Shown here one piece after another: positions 42,980 through 54,560 of a DNA stretch of 64,000 bases. Under the pieces are notes generated by a model. It saw only the letters and a program-made list of their open reading frames with translations. It was not told where the DNA came from and searched no databases. The translations under genes were made by a program, and so were the position numbers. The stretch is from Latrodectus hesperus (taxonomy: Eukaryota > Arthropoda > Arachnida > Araneae > Theridiidae): assembly GCA_037975125.1 (NCBI GenBank), contig CM075850.1, positions 125,724,057-125,788,056 of the forward strand. The letters run 5' to 3'. The first letter of the stretch is position 1. Each line of letters begins with the position of its first letter.

Positions 42980-44088
42980 TTGAGGATACATTCTTCTTCT
43001 TCTTCTTCTTCGAGTTGGGTTTGTATGTCATTGAGCACCTCTGCTTTTATCAGCATTTTGTACTGTTAACTCCAAACCCAATGTTTCTTAGTTCCATTTG
43101 CTCGGATCACCCACTTTATTAATAAAGTCTGATAACCCTTTAATGGAATCTAGGTGTAACTCTCTAGTATGGATGATGCCTAAAGAGGTTAATCTAGGGA
43201 GGGCAAGAGCCTCGCATTCATAAATGATATGCTTGGCCGTTTCCTCTTGCATATGACATTTCCTGCAGATAGGATCTTGCTGAAACAGTCCCATTTTATG
43301 GAGATGTTTTCTGAAATAGTAGTGCCCAGTTATGAAGCCTACGATTAAACGTATCTTCTGCCTAGAGCATCTAAGAATTTCATAGGAAATCCTCGCTGAT
43401 GACCTACAGATCATACCTTTAGCGTGGATTTGACCAGGAGATTTGAGCCAAGCTTCATACATCTTCCGTTTTTCCCATCTGCGAACATTGGTTTTTGCGG
43501 TCTTCAAATTGATCCCACAAAAAGGTTCTGGACCAATGGGAACAAAAGACGATCCTTGTTTAGCAAGCTCATCAGCCTTTTCATTGCCTTCGATACCTTT
43601 ATGCCCTGGCACCCATACAAGGATCACCCTGTTTCTAGTTGCCAGTTCTGTAAGAAGGTTTCTACACTCCAGAATCATTTTAGATTTGATTTCGAAGGAA
43701 TTAAGCGCTTTTAAAGCGGCTTGACTGTCACTGAAAATGAGAATCCGCTTATCATAGTAGCCCTTCTTCATATTCAGTTGCAGACAGTGGATAATGGCCA
43801 AAACTTCTGCCTGGAAGACCGAAGCGTATCGCCCAAGGCTTACAGACAAGCTGATTCTTGGTGACACGCCACAAACTCCCAGACCTGAGAGGCTGTTCTT
43901 CAGTGATCCATCTGTGTACCAGATTAGATCTCCTGTTTTAGTTCCAAACATGTTGTTATCCCATTCCTCTCTAGTTGGAAAAACTACATCAAATGTCTTG
44001 TCAAACATGTATGTTTTTTCCATGATGTCAGATGGCATCAGAAAAGTAGGGTCTTGAAATTTCCTGGTGATGCCCTTGAGGATACATT
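42980..44088 (-). mobile_element. 5'-truncated LINE insertion with 13-bp TSD
   Basis: The 13-base sequence TTGAGGATACATT occurs at 42980-42992 and again at 44076-44088 and bounds 1,083 bases of non-LTR retrotransposon in minus orientation. The 3' end is a (GAA)n tail, seen as CTTCTTCTT at about 42993-43011. Next inward is a short 3' UTR, then an open frame that runs without stop from the truncation point. Truncation at the 5' side with target-site duplication is the signature of target-primed reverse transcription. The open remaining frame and perfect duplication indicate a young insertion. Confidence 0.93.
43088..44038 (-). CDS. LINE ORF2 C-terminus: RNase H and zinc knuckle (partial)
   Basis: This is the last 316 or so residues of the polyprotein of a LINE that encodes RNase H, which degrades the RNA strand during reverse transcription. 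The frame is also open upstream of the first Met to the truncation point at 44075 (residues KGITRKFQDP...). RNase H residues are all present: Asp43 (YTDGS), Glu78 (QAEVLAI), Asp104 (FSDSQAA), His146 (VPGHKGIEGNEKAD) and Asp156. A C-terminal CCHC knuckle follows: Cys258-x2-Cys261-x8-His270-x4-Cys275. Endonuclease and reverse transcriptase domains are lost by truncation, so the copy is not autonomous. The domain order fits an I/R1/Jockey-like clade, not decided further. Confidence 0.92.
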   Translation of the reverse strand: MPSDIMEKTYMFDKTFDVVFPTREEWDNNMFGTKTGDLIWYTDGSLKNSLSGLGVCGVSPRISLSVSLGRYASVFQAEVLAIIHCLQLNMKKGYYDKRILIFSDSQAALKALNSFEIKSKMILECRNLLTELATRNRVILVWVPGHKGIEGNEKADELAKQGSSFVPIGPEPFCGINLKTAKTNVRRWEKRKMYEAWLKSPGQIHAKGMICRSSARISYEILRCSRQKIRLIVGFITGHYYFRKHLHKMGLFQQDPICRKCHMQEETAKHIIYECEALALPRLTSLGIIHTRELHLDSIKGLSDFINKVGDPSKWN

Positions 44089-44380
44089 AAATGGCAGATT
44101 AATTGTCTGATTAATTTTTCGTCTTTAAACTCGAATTGAACTTTCATTTTTCATACTCTTACTGAAACGAATAGTCTTAGGAGTTATTCTGATTGTTCGA
44201 TAGGTATGTCGTTACTGGAGGATCACAAAATAATTCTACTAAGAACTATAACACTAAAAATTTCTCTTACAGGTGATCTATTCATCACAGTTAGATAAAG
44301 CACCAAAAGTAAGAAACAAATTCAGTAAATATTTGATGATTAAAATTCTTTTTACATAAAATACTTTCTTAAAAATTGAA
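44089..44380. other. Short non-coding spacer
   Basis: AT-rich sequence without recognised features. Confidence 0.6.
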
Positions 44381-44499
<119 letters not shown>

Positions 44500-44544
44500 T
44501 TTGGGGAACAAGCTCTTTTTATTAAAGACTTTTATTTAAAACAA

Positions 44545-44930
44545 AAAGAATAATCATATCAATATGCCGTTCCGCCAAAAATCGCCTGATCTGGTATCAA
44601 AGAAGTTGTTGACCCAGTGTTTAAGGGCATCTTTGTTATCGAAGGTAATGTCCTTCACATGGTTAGACAATGAGCGGAAAAGAAGGTAATTGGTCGGTGC
44701 AAGGTCCGGAGAATACGGCGGATGCTGAGGACCTCCCATTCGAGATCTTGGAGTGGGGCTTTGACGACTTGTGCAACTTGAAGCCGGGCGTTGTCGTGAA
44801 GGAGTATGGTTTGACCATATGTCGATCAGGTGTTTTCAGTAGAATAGCCTCATTCACGCGGTGTAGCTGGGCAATGTTAGAGCTCCTTGTTGACTGTGGC
44901 ATTCTTTTCAAGCATTTCTCAGTGCACCAA
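44545..44930 (-). pseudogene. Mariner transposase C-terminal part, left arm
   Basis: Minus-strand translation starts near EMLEKNATVNKEL, continues LHRVNEAILL, then in another frame TILLHDNARLQVAQVVK (second catalytic Asp, HDNAR), and after a shift HPPYSPDLAPTNYLLFRSL (third catalytic Asp in YSPDLAP). It goes on to FFDTRSGDFWRNGI. HDN followed by YSPDLAP is the mariner (DD34D) pattern, unlike the DD34E of the Tc1 copies. Two frameshifts and a missing N-terminus make it dead. Confidence 0.8.
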
Positions 44931-44931
44931 G

Positions 44932-45060
44932 AGGTCTATAAAAACTGGCTCAACATCTTCTTTGACACCAGACCAAGAGATTTTCAGCGAAACGGCATCA
45001 ACAAATTGGTCGAGAGGTGAGAAGAGGTTGTAAACAGCAATGGCGAATATATAATTGATA
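44932..45060 (+). pseudogene. Mariner transposase C-terminal scrap, right arm
   Basis: Plus-strand translation EVYKNWLNIFFDTRPRDFQR and NGINKLVER, a TGA-containing shift, then EVVNSNGEYIID, the normal mariner C-terminus. It aligns in inverse orientation with 44545-44625. Confidence 0.8.
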
Positions 45061-45125
45061 AACTGATTGATATAAGTTATTGTTTTTTGTTTAAATAAAA
45101 GTCTTTGGTAAAATCGCTATGTGAG

Positions 45126-47984
45126 CTTATTCCCTTACGTAACATATATATAACTCTTTCTGATTTTAAAGCAATTTTGCATGAAACTGCGCATACAAAA
45201 CACCCTTTCAAGCATTGTAGAAGGTATTAAGTTAGATAAGCCCAACTTTGTGTTCCAATTTTTGCATTTCCAGTAACATCTTATAATGAACCTTACTTTT
45301 TCCATCAATAAAGTCTGAATTTCTGCACAAATAAAAATAAAATAATTGTATTGCAGGAAATTAAGACATAATTAAATTAATAATATTTTGATTATAGTGG
45401 TATGATTTCTACAAAGAACGCAGCAAAAATATCCTGAAAAGCATATTAGCTTTGTATTATATTTTTGAATTATTACTATGAATAGGCTTTATAATATAAA
45501 TTCAAAAATATAATTTGAAAAGCAAATGAAGAAAAATTTTTGAATTTCTGTATGATTTTGAGAGGCATTTACATTTTGCTACAATACCTCTCATGGTAAA
45601 CTTTTATATGAACTTAAGACAAGATGAAAAGGGGATATTTTCGAATCCGTACCTTGAAAATAAAAGTTTCGGATTTTGTGTTGTTACCCCCATCAGCATT
45701 ATTCGTCAATTAAGAAAGAAATTTGCTCTTTGCTGACTAAAAACTTGAATTTTGAACTCTATTCTTCATTTAGAGGGAAGGAAAAGTTCTATTCATGTAT
45801 TTGTGATCCTCGTATGAGGCAAGGTTCAGATTCTTTTCTTCATCAAAAGGAAGGAAAAAAATAATTTAGATGGCCTTAGCAAATCAAAGTTATTTTGTTA
45901 GTACATTAAAATTTTGAAAGAAGCATTAGATGATTTGATTTCACAGCGACAGACATAACTAAGAGATACTTTTAAACCACGACAAGCAACATGCATTTCC
46001 ATCAATTACACATAAACATGATACACGAAAGGGATGATATGTAAGTTAGAAATTATCATTCATAAAGTACAACGTTTTAAAATCAATAAGCACTCTAAAT
46101 TCACTTTACTATCTTCTTGGAAAAGCAAGTACCAGGAAAACATTCTTACAAATTGCACACACTTTTTATTTACTTTGTGTGATTTTACTTACAAAATAGC
46201 TACCATTCGTTCGGAAACAAGACATAGAAGCAGCGCTCTCTTTTTATGTGTAGCGAAAGCTGATAGTCAAGAAACTAGAAAGTAGATAAAAGGTGTCTTT
46301 TGAATATAAATGTTATGGTAAAACGAAAGGGCTTTTCTTCTTGCATAAAATGTTATTTAAATTAGATTATTTTGAAGATTCGAGTGCCTTTTACGAACAT
46401 ACCTTTTATGCATGTTTCTCTTTCCACAAAAATTTCTTAAAGTAGTTCTGTAGAGTTACATTTAAGCGAGCAGAATTTTTTATCCTAAAATCTGTTCCAT
46501 TTTTCTAATATTTTGTCACGTATGCTTTATATGTTTCTCTCATGCATCTTATTCTAAACTTTGATTGTGTCTATTTTAACATTAAACTCCTCATTTATAG
46601 TTTTAAAATGTTTTCCAATAAGAGGAAAACATTACTGTGTTTAATACTTATGTAAATCATTTTATTTTTGCTGCGATGATATTAGATGAAACTGAGAAAT
46701 TTCAGGAACAAAAAGTTCGTTGTTTCATTTGCCGTTCAATGCTTTATTTGGTTTCCTTTCACGATCTTCTGATAATCATTTTATGAGGTTCTAGATCAAA
46801 AGAAATAAATTCCCAAAATTTTTAAAATATTTCCAATTATTAAAATATGTTTTATTGAAAATATTCAATGCAATTGTAAATAAATATTTCATAAAAAAGT
46901 ATCGCATTTTAATCTGATATAGTATCATTCATATCAGCGCAACTATACAGTCACAATTCGGAGAAAGTTTTATTCAAAACATTTGTGAACAACATATGGT
47001 TTCTTATTTAATAATACATTAATTTACTATATTTATTCAATTTTTTTACATTGTACATCTTTATTATTTGTTTTTTAAAAACCAGCCATTAAGTATGATG
47101 AAAAATATTAATCGATGGATATTAAATGTAGATAATATTAAAATTCTGCATTCAACGATGATTGGCACATAAAATAAAACATGGCTATAATATGACTTTG
47201 CGTATTCAGCATTTTAGTTTGATTTTAAACTAAATGCAAGCAAATTTCAATGAAAATGAAGACATCTTAATATATTTTTGAGGGAGGGATATTCAGGATT
47301 TAAAATGTATTTAATTAAATACTCCTTTGTTAAGAATTATGGAATTCGGTTAGTAAGATCCAGGTTGTAAATGGAATAAATTTATCAAGATGATTAAAAA
47401 TCGTTATTCCTGATGTAAATGACTAAAAGCTGTTATTTAAAAAATTGGTAAAGATTTACAATGCTCTAACACATTTGCAAATAGTTAAAATTTGCAATTT
47501 CTTTCATCTAAATGTAATAAAAATTTTGTTGTTGGCAAACTGTCAGAAGCATGAGCGCATTTGCTTTGCTTCATTCTAGAATACTTGCTTAGCCTAATTT
47601 AAATTATGTGTTACGGGGAAAAGAATACAACAGTACTAAACTACTGGAAAAATACAAAGTGCACATGATAACAAGGAAAGGTTAAATAATGGAAAACGAA
47701 GGATTGTTGTATCGAGTTCAGTTTTCGGGCTCTGTGAGAATCATTTAGTCACTACGAGAAGATTAACAAAGTAATAAGTCGTTAGATTGCCCACAACATG
47801 TTGTAAAATTAACATAATAAATTAATAAATCTACTTTAAACTATAAGTATTTATAAAAAGTGAGGGTATGTTTACAAAGAAATAAATGTATACTAGAGCA
47901 TTTATTTCAGGTTGAAGAAAACTAATTAAAATATCCAGGCCAAACGCTCATCAAATTTAAAAGCAATCATTCAGATAAAATCTG
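45126..47984. other. AT-rich non-coding region, nothing recognised
   Basis: Open frames at 45676-45864 and 46034-46285 have no recognisable domain. No repeats or transposon relics identified. Confidence 0.6.
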
Positions 47985-48135
47985 CTGTGCCTAGTAATAA
48001 GATAGCATTCTTCAGAGCATAAGGTTTCGGGTTCAATAGCAGCCACAGTTGAGTCACAGGTGATGGATGCTGCGCGATTCTACTTTCTACATGCAAGTAT
48101 GATGGAATGAGTGTTTGGAATTTTCAGGGATCTAT
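47985..48135 (+). mobile_element. Possible SINE head fragment
   Basis: CCTAGTAATAAGATAGCATT (A-box-like) and GGGTTCAATAGC (B-box-like) stand in plausible order in a GC-richer 150-base block. No tail or duplication supports it. Confidence 0.25.
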
Positions 48136-48840
48136 AATAAAAAATACCCTAAAATAATGCGTATTGCAGCAAAAATCTCAAAGATCTCTCACAAAAATTT
48201 TTTTGAAAAATAATGGTGTAATTGTGGTGAAAAGTGTCGCGAATTTAAATGTTTTAATATTACTGTCTATATTTCTAAAAACTTTGGTTTCGAAAAATTA
48301 AAGACAGTAAGACTTATTTTAAGATTGCAAAAAAAATGAATGAATCTGTTTTTTTACATTATTGTCCTGTTATCTAAAATTAAACGTGATAAATAATCAA
48401 AAATTTAAAAAAACTCACATAACATGACAAAATTTGAAGTTTTCTAATAAATTTAAATGATGAATTCTACTTTAAGCATATTTTTGTTTTAGTTGCTTCC
48501 CAGAACAGAAACGATATTAATAATTATATTTTACCAATGAATTAAATATCTAGCATCATAAAAATTAAGAAAATAAGGTTAAATTATAATAAAAAATATA
48601 ACGTGATCATCATATTCCCTTAATTTACTGATATGACAAGTTGTAATTTATTTTATGAAAAAACCGAGATTGTTTGAAACCACTGAAATTCGAATATATT
48701 TTGAGTGAATTATAGATAATAGATAAATAGAGATTACAGATTAAATTCAGCTGCAGAACATGATGTAATATATAAAGAACTTTAAATTGATAAAAAAATT
48801 CTATCCAGTCAATTTCAGAACAATGAAATTTTAAAATTTC
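48136..48840. other. AT-rich non-coding region, nothing recognised
   Basis: The 80-codon minus-strand open frame at 48625-48867 has no recognisable features. Confidence 0.6.
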
Positions 48841-49198
48841 TTGTTGTTTCTTATGACATTTGGACAAGAGAAGCTATGCGAATTTAAGTCAATAAGGTGT
48901 GTCTTCTCTTTAACCAGAGCATCACGAAGGTGAAAGTACGACTTTGTTCTAAATTCATCCGATAGATGACACCACCAGAGGATCCACTCCCTCAATTTTG
49001 ACATTGATCTGGAGGGGGAGGAAGTTTCCTTCAGACCATTAGATCGTTGGTAACTGCTCAACGACCGATAACAGGACTTTCGATTCCACGAATTTGTATA
49101 TCGTATGTAGTCGGTGAGTCTTTGGGGGCATTGGGAATCGAATCTTTCTTCCGGTTATAAAGGGGGCCGGTGCCCTAACCACTTGGTTACTACGACCT
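48841..49198 (-). mobile_element. tRNA-derived SINE (copy 3)
   Basis: The minus-strand head GTGGTTAGGGCACCGGC (A box) and GATTCGATTCCC (complement at 49133-49144; B box) are clear tRNA-like promoter parts. The body includes CATCCGATAGATGACACCAC on the plus strand, shared with the copy at 51401. The 3' body is GAGCATCACGAAGGTGAAAG and the tail complement TTGTTG. It has lost part of the inner sequence near 48870-48885 compared with copies 1 and 2. Confidence 0.8.
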
Positions 49199-49270
49199 AC
49201 AATTCTTTATTCAATGTTTCACTAAATCATGAATTTTTTCTTAATTTTCTAACTTTAAATTGACATAACA

Positions 49271-49632
49271 TTCAATATATGATGTTTTTTATCCCATGGG
49301 GGCACACTTGGGTGATGTACCCTATGCCACAACAAGGCCAGAAACTGCTACTTATTTAGCGTTACCCAGCGGGCACCTGTGAACCATGTCATGGAGGCGA
49401 GTAACGTTGACCGCGACATACCACCACAAACCCGTTTATAGGGTGGGCCACATTCATACCTCATAATACACACATCATAGAAGAAAGGACAGAGAAACAC
49501 AGAGAGAACAGTTAAGGAAAGAAACATGCATGCCCGATCCGGGATTTGAACCCGGGTCCCACAACTAAGGAGTCACTAAGTTAAGGAGTGAACGCTAACC
49601 ACTCAGCCATCAGCCGGCTTCAATGTATGATG
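49271..49632 (-). mobile_element. tRNA-derived SINE (copy 5) with ~14-bp TSD
   Basis: TTCAATATATGATG (49271-49284) and TTCAATGTATGATG (49619-49632) are target-site duplications with one difference. The minus-strand head has the B box complementary to GGGATTTGAACCC at 49541-49553, and the body has CCCGTTTATAG, both as in copy 1. The 3' end is different from the other copies: it finishes in an A-rich tail (complement TTTTTTATCCC at 49285 on) rather than CAA repeats. Confidence 0.85.
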
Positions 49633-51400
49633 TAAATTCTTAAAATTTTACAACTTCAATTTTTTAATACATATTTTTTAAAATAATAAAATTATTTTTA
49701 AATAATGATTTTGACAAAAAAAAAAAACTTATCTTTGAAAGGATGATGGAAAAAAATATATTTGATTTTTACTTCCCAATTTCTTAAAATTTTCGTTTGT
49801 TTGATTTTTAAAACATTGAAAACAAATTTCATTATGTATTATTCACCATAATCAAATTGATACGTAAAATTTTATTATGAATGTGAATGAATATCATGTC
49901 ATATGTTGTATATTCACTTTAATTTTCATTAAAATAAGCAAATATATACATATGTAACATAAACAAGTAGCAATTAAAGCAGCATTCTTTAAATTATTTT
50001 CAAAATACTTTTAAAAAAATGTATTCTTCCATTGTTTAATTTGAAAATTAATTTCTCCTACAGTATAGGGATTTTCAGGAATATTTTAAAATTAATATTA
50101 AAAACTGAATATTCTCTTCCAATGTTCGAATTTGGAAGAGAATCTTTGATTTGAAAGATAATACTCGCTTAAAAATCCCTTCGAAAGAATCACTTACAGG
50201 AATTTTTGATGTTTGTTACTTCGGCCAACTAGTTTATCTTCTAACTCTAAGATAATTGCTTATCATGACAATATTGAGGAAGGTGAACTTTAATATTATT
50301 TTATTTTTTATTTAATTTTGCAGAAAGTTTTATTTAATTTACAAATCTGAAAATGAAAAATTTAATTTACTGAAATGAATATGCATGATAATGAAAAATC
50401 GCTAAAAAGCACTCTTTTTAACATAAAATAATAGGTAATGAATATAAAAAATTAACGATTTTCTCAAAATGAATATTTAATTACATTTTTCATAAGTTCC
50501 GGAAAATGGCAATGAACAGGAAAAAACTTCCTACATAATACTTTTGAGCAAAGTTCAAGAGCTGGATAATGACACTAAATGGGAGTTCAGGAGTAACAAC
50601 TCGCCAAGGGAATTTCCAAAAAGGACATTTAATGGGCAAAAATCACGCCAAGTAAAAAGTTTTTTAACTAAATTTCTACCTATAGAGGAAGTTAAATAAA
50701 TTTTATGTTTTCATTATCGCTACAAGCAAATTTAATCTGAAATGAAAAATGGTTTAAGTAACGGATATACAAATTAATGTAAAAATATCATAGATTTTCA
50801 TAAATTAACGATATCTGTTATATAATTTGGCAACAACTAAAATAGTTAACGTCTCAAAGTCAGAATTAATATGAATTATTGAACGATCATTCTCGCAAAA
50901 TTATTTTTATTGATGGTTTCATTTTATATGTGATAATCTGTTAAATTTATTGAAATTGTATCGATATAATGATATGAACATAAATTGAAATGTTTGATAG
51001 GGAGTTAAGTATAAAATGTGTGATATTAAAACTAAGTCAAATTTTAATTAATTTGCTGATTATCCTTTAGATGTAAGCTATAACTTTTGAGCTCAGATGT
51101 TCATTTGAGTAATAATTGATAATCAAAATTTCAAACTTCAACTTACTTGTAATTTTTGAAAGTGTACATCAGCTTTCCTGATAATTTTTTTTAAATTATT
51201 CTAAAATTACTCTTTTAGAAAAATTAAGAAATTGTTTATTATCTGAATCTTCATTTTTAAAAGAAAATGAGAAAAAACAGGAAAACTCTCAAGCATACAC
51301 TTCGATTGAATAGCACATTAAGAATAAGTGCAACCTTCATTGCTCGTTGTTCAAAAGAAGCCGGTACGAAATCCATGTTTTTTTCTATCTGATGAGCACT
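49633..51400. other. AT-rich non-coding region with a small hairpin
   Basis: The only structure seen is an inverted repeat with perfect 12-base arms at 50111-50122 and 50132-50143 (ATTCTCTTCCAA). No gene or transposon relic. Confidence 0.6.
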
Positions 51401-51767
51401 GTTGTTGTTATTTATGATACTTAGACAAGGCAAGCTCTTTAGCCAACGACTAAGGAAATTTCAGAAAGAGGTGCGTCTTTTGCATAATCAGAGCACCACG
51501 AAGGTGAAAGTACGACTTTGCTTTGAGACTCATCCGATAGATGGCACCACCAGAGGTATCTATTTCTTTAATTTTGACTATATGATCTGGAGAGGGAGGG
51601 AATTTTCTCCAGACCATTACACCCATGGTAACTGCACAACCACCGATCACAGATTTTAATCATTTAACGATCACGTATACCGCATGTACTTAGTGGGTTT
51701 TTGGCTGCATTGGGAATCGTACCCTGCCCTTCCGGACGGAACACTAATGCCCTAACCACTAGGTTAA
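51401..51767 (-). mobile_element. tRNA-derived SINE (copy 4)
   Basis: Minus-strand head CTAGTGGTTAGGGCATTAG with B box GGGTACGATTCCC (complement at 51712-51724). The body shares CATCCGATAGATGGCACCAC with copy 3 and GAGCACCACGAAGGTGAAAG with copies 1-3. The tail complement is GTTGTTGTT at 51401-51409. It lies directly next to the LINE relic that follows. Both strands carry incidental open frames of under 90 codons. Confidence 0.8.
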
Positions 51768-51780
51768 TATTTTTTTTAAT

Positions 51781-52720
51781 TGTTGGCTATTTGAATTGTA
51801 TGCATTCATTTGATGAAGTTGCTTGTTTCTGCCAGAATTACTGTGTCATCAGCATAGAATGCTATTTTTGAAATATTTCCTTCTGATTGTGTGAAGTCCT
51901 GAGTATAAAATAAATACATGATGAGGCCCAAATATGCTACTTTGCCTTACACCTTACTTAAAATGAGGGATTTTTCTGAATTATAAATAATTTGAAAAAA
52001 ATCTGCTTTTGAGTAATGAGTATGGGATTACAATACCTTCATTCCAAACTCTGTCAAATGTTTTAGATACGTCCAACATTATCATGGCTGTGTAAAAATT
52101 TTTGTGAATATTTTGTCTAATAATTACTGTTATTCTAAGGAATTGTTTTATAGTAGAAAGATGTTTTCCAGAAACATACTGCTGTGTAGGTAGAAATTGC
52201 AGACAGATTTTATTCAATTATAAATGATTTTTTCCAAGATTTTCCCAAGTGTGGGAAACAAATTAATAGAACGATAATTTTTAAATCTTCTTGAGTATTT
52301 TCCCTTCTTGAGTATTCCCCCTCTTTTAAATCTTCTTGAGTATCTTCTTGAGTAAGGAAACAAATTAATAGAACGATAATTTTTAAATCTTCTTGAGTAT
52401 TTTCCCAGCTTAGGAAACAATATGATGTTAGCTATTTTCCAAATGGTAGGAAAGTAAGATATATTGAGGCAATTTTTATAAAATTTTGCAAGTTTGCTTA
52501 GAAAATCTCTTGGCAAAATTTTAATCATGTTATTGGTAACTTTATCAGCTCCTGGGGTCTTTCAGATATTAAGACTTTCAACTATTATAGAGATTTTTCT
52601 TCCACATTAGTTATTTCTAGTTAAATTTGGAAAGTTATTTTCCGCAAAATGTTTTGCTTTTTTTCATCTCTTTTAGTGAAAAGATTTTTTTTTTCATTTA
52701 TTTGGAATTGTTGGTATAGT
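51781..52720 (-). pseudogene. Decayed LINE reverse transcriptase
   Basis: Minus-strand fragments of a non-LTR reverse transcriptase can be followed from high to low coordinates. They run from KTPGADKVTNNMIKI (near 52515-52560) through FPTIWKIANIILFPKLGK and a damaged YRSINLFPTLGKILEKII. After a frameshift come SGKHLSTIKQFLRIT, AMIMLDVSKTFDRVWNEG, QSSIFGPHHV, and after another shift the catalytic box FYADDTVILAE, encoded at 51845-51856 for YADD. The frame breaks several times. The clade looks Jockey-like. It is older than the LINE at 43 kb and contains no RNase H or 3' end. Confidence 0.8.
52254..52407. repeat. Internal 102-bp-period duplication in LINE relic
   Basis: 52254-52305 and 52356-52407 are almost identical (GGAAACAAATTAATAGAACG...), with shorter TCTTCTTGAGTAT repeats between them. 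The duplication lies in the YRSINLFPTLGK region of the reverse transcriptase and repeats these codons. It arose after the element was already dead or killed it. Confidence 0.85.
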
Positions 52721-54281
52721 GTTTTATAGAATATTTCCAGTTTTTCTCCATTTGAATGTGACTGACAGTTTTGACCTTGAAATCTGTGACTGAATGGTTA
52801 AGGAGTTTTAAGTAGCTCTATTATGATATTTTATATTTTAATTAATATCATACCTGTTTCATTTAAAACATTCCCATTTAGATTATTATTTTCAAAATTT
52901 GTCGCGTTTCTTCATTATTCTGATCCATGTATTCTTCTCTCATTGTATTTTTTTCTTTCTGAGGTTATTTGGTTTTAAAGAATGTTATAATATAGAAGCC
53001 AATTTATAAAGCTACTGAAAAACGAAGTTTCAGATAAGATAAAGAATGTTATTTAAAAAATGCGGTACGCAAAAACAAAGTTTCAGGCAGTTATTTTTAA
53101 AAAAAAGTGGTACTCAAAAACAAAATTTAATAAACAATTTCGAATTTTTTCATCCTTATTTTTTTTTTTCATCACAAAATTTATAGCCATTACCATTGTA
53201 TATAGTTCAGATAATATTTTAACAAATATTTGAGGATGTCATGTATCAAAATTTAAATTTTTACAATCTATGTCTCTATTAGAAATATTTCAAAAATATC
53301 ATGTTAATAAGTAACATCCAAGAATTAATTAAACTAATATAACATTATAACTGTAAGCATTTACCAACTAAAAGTTTAATAATTTGTCAAATTTAGAATA
53401 TATTTTAGATATTATCGAGAGTTAATTGAATATTTCAATTTTTAAATGCACATCTCAATAAGCATAATTTTATTTATTAATACTAGAAAATTATTTTAAT
53501 TTTAGTCTTATATTTATCATTTTTGTCATAATCAAAACTTTAAAAATATAATAAGTCGTAATTTACAGAAATCTAAAACATAAAATAATCATTTTTACTT
53601 ATTTTTTATGAATCTTTATTTTTTTAATCTATTTATTTCAGTAAGTAGCTTTACTTAAGTGTTTGAAACAAACTGAATATGACTGTAATATGTGATGCTT
53701 TTCTTTTAAGTCAGTGTATATATAATTCACAACACCATTCTGGGATACAAAAACAGAAAACTAAGACGAACCGCAATGCTCGTGGCACATATTCCGAGTT
53801 GAAATAAATGGGGAACATTTTGTAACAAATCAGACGAGAATTCTAAGCCAGGAAATCCCCGGAGAATACAGTATAACGTATCACTGTTTTGTGTGTTTGC
53901 GTATAGAAAGAATTCAATGAAGGAAATAACATTTTCTAGGGACGAATTGTCGATTGAATAAGGAAAAAACGTCGTACATGTTTACAAGTCATAATCAAGT
54001 TTAGATAAAGAGAAAAGAAACAAGTCATTTGTTGTAGACTTAGAAAAATACTCGAGGAAAAATAACAGTGTTTCATTTTATTAAAAGTGTCTCACAAAAA
54101 CTGCGTTAAAATATATCACACTTAGAGGAAGTTGTAATATTTTTGTTTATATGTAAACAGTTTTTTTCTTTACTTATAATGAAAATTATTTTTAAAGTTA
54201 ATGGATAAGAAGTGTTTGAGATTTGGTTCCCCGAAAGCTTTTTTTCACAATTCCCGACTAGTAGAATATTTTTTTCTGTGA
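52721..54281. other. AT-rich non-coding region, nothing recognised
   Basis: The sequence next to the LINE relic, up to about 52870, may belong to its upstream part but is not legible. About 53740-53990 is GC-richer and contains GGAAATCCCCGG, a kappa-B/Dorsal-like string; no gene is recognised there. Confidence 0.5.
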
Positions 54282-54560
54282 TGGAAGTGATGGCACCTAA
54301 TACACTAGGGTACCAGTGGATGTACCCTCGATGGATGTGTCTTCCTAATCTAGAAGCAGAGACCAAGTAGAAGACTCTCTGCCATGGCCTAATCATTCAA
54401 GAAGTATCATTTCTAATGGAGGACATCGCGACACCGACATATTTAACGTGCCCTAGTCGCCATTAGAGAACATGGTGGATCTTCCATTGGGTTGGGATTC
54501 GAAGCCACTACATTCTGAGAAAACGAACGTTTTACCCAACTAGACAACAGCGACTTCATT
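54282..54560 (-). mobile_element. tRNA-derived SINE (minus strand)
   Basis: On the minus strand GTCTAGTTGGGTAAAACG is an A-box region and GGCTTCGAATCCC (complement at 54494-54506) a B box. The body GTGTCGCGATGTCCTCC and AATGATAC aligns with the plus-strand SINE at 21655-21965. The 3' end appears to be A-rich (complement TTTTTTTCT near 54270-54280). The 96-codon open frame here is incidental. Confidence 0.65.

Larger units (their letters stand above)
44500..45125. mobile_element. Folded-back mariner composite
   Basis: Two mariner 3' parts face each other. The left part (about 44500-44930) reads on the minus strand. The right part (about 44932-45125) reads on the plus strand and contains the same C-terminal codons and 3' UTR (TTTAAATAAAAGTCTTTGGT against its inverse on the left). 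The left copy lacks about 70 bases at the end of the gene that the right copy keeps. The result is one imperfect inverted repeat with arms of more than 100 bases. Confidence 0.75.

Noticed and set aside
43424..44057. Plus-strand open frames opposite the LINE RNase H gene
   Set aside because: Antisense shadows of the real minus-strand frame, which carries all catalytic residues.
45676..46285. Two open frames of 62 and 83 codons
   Set aside because: No recognisable features, composition like the surroundings.
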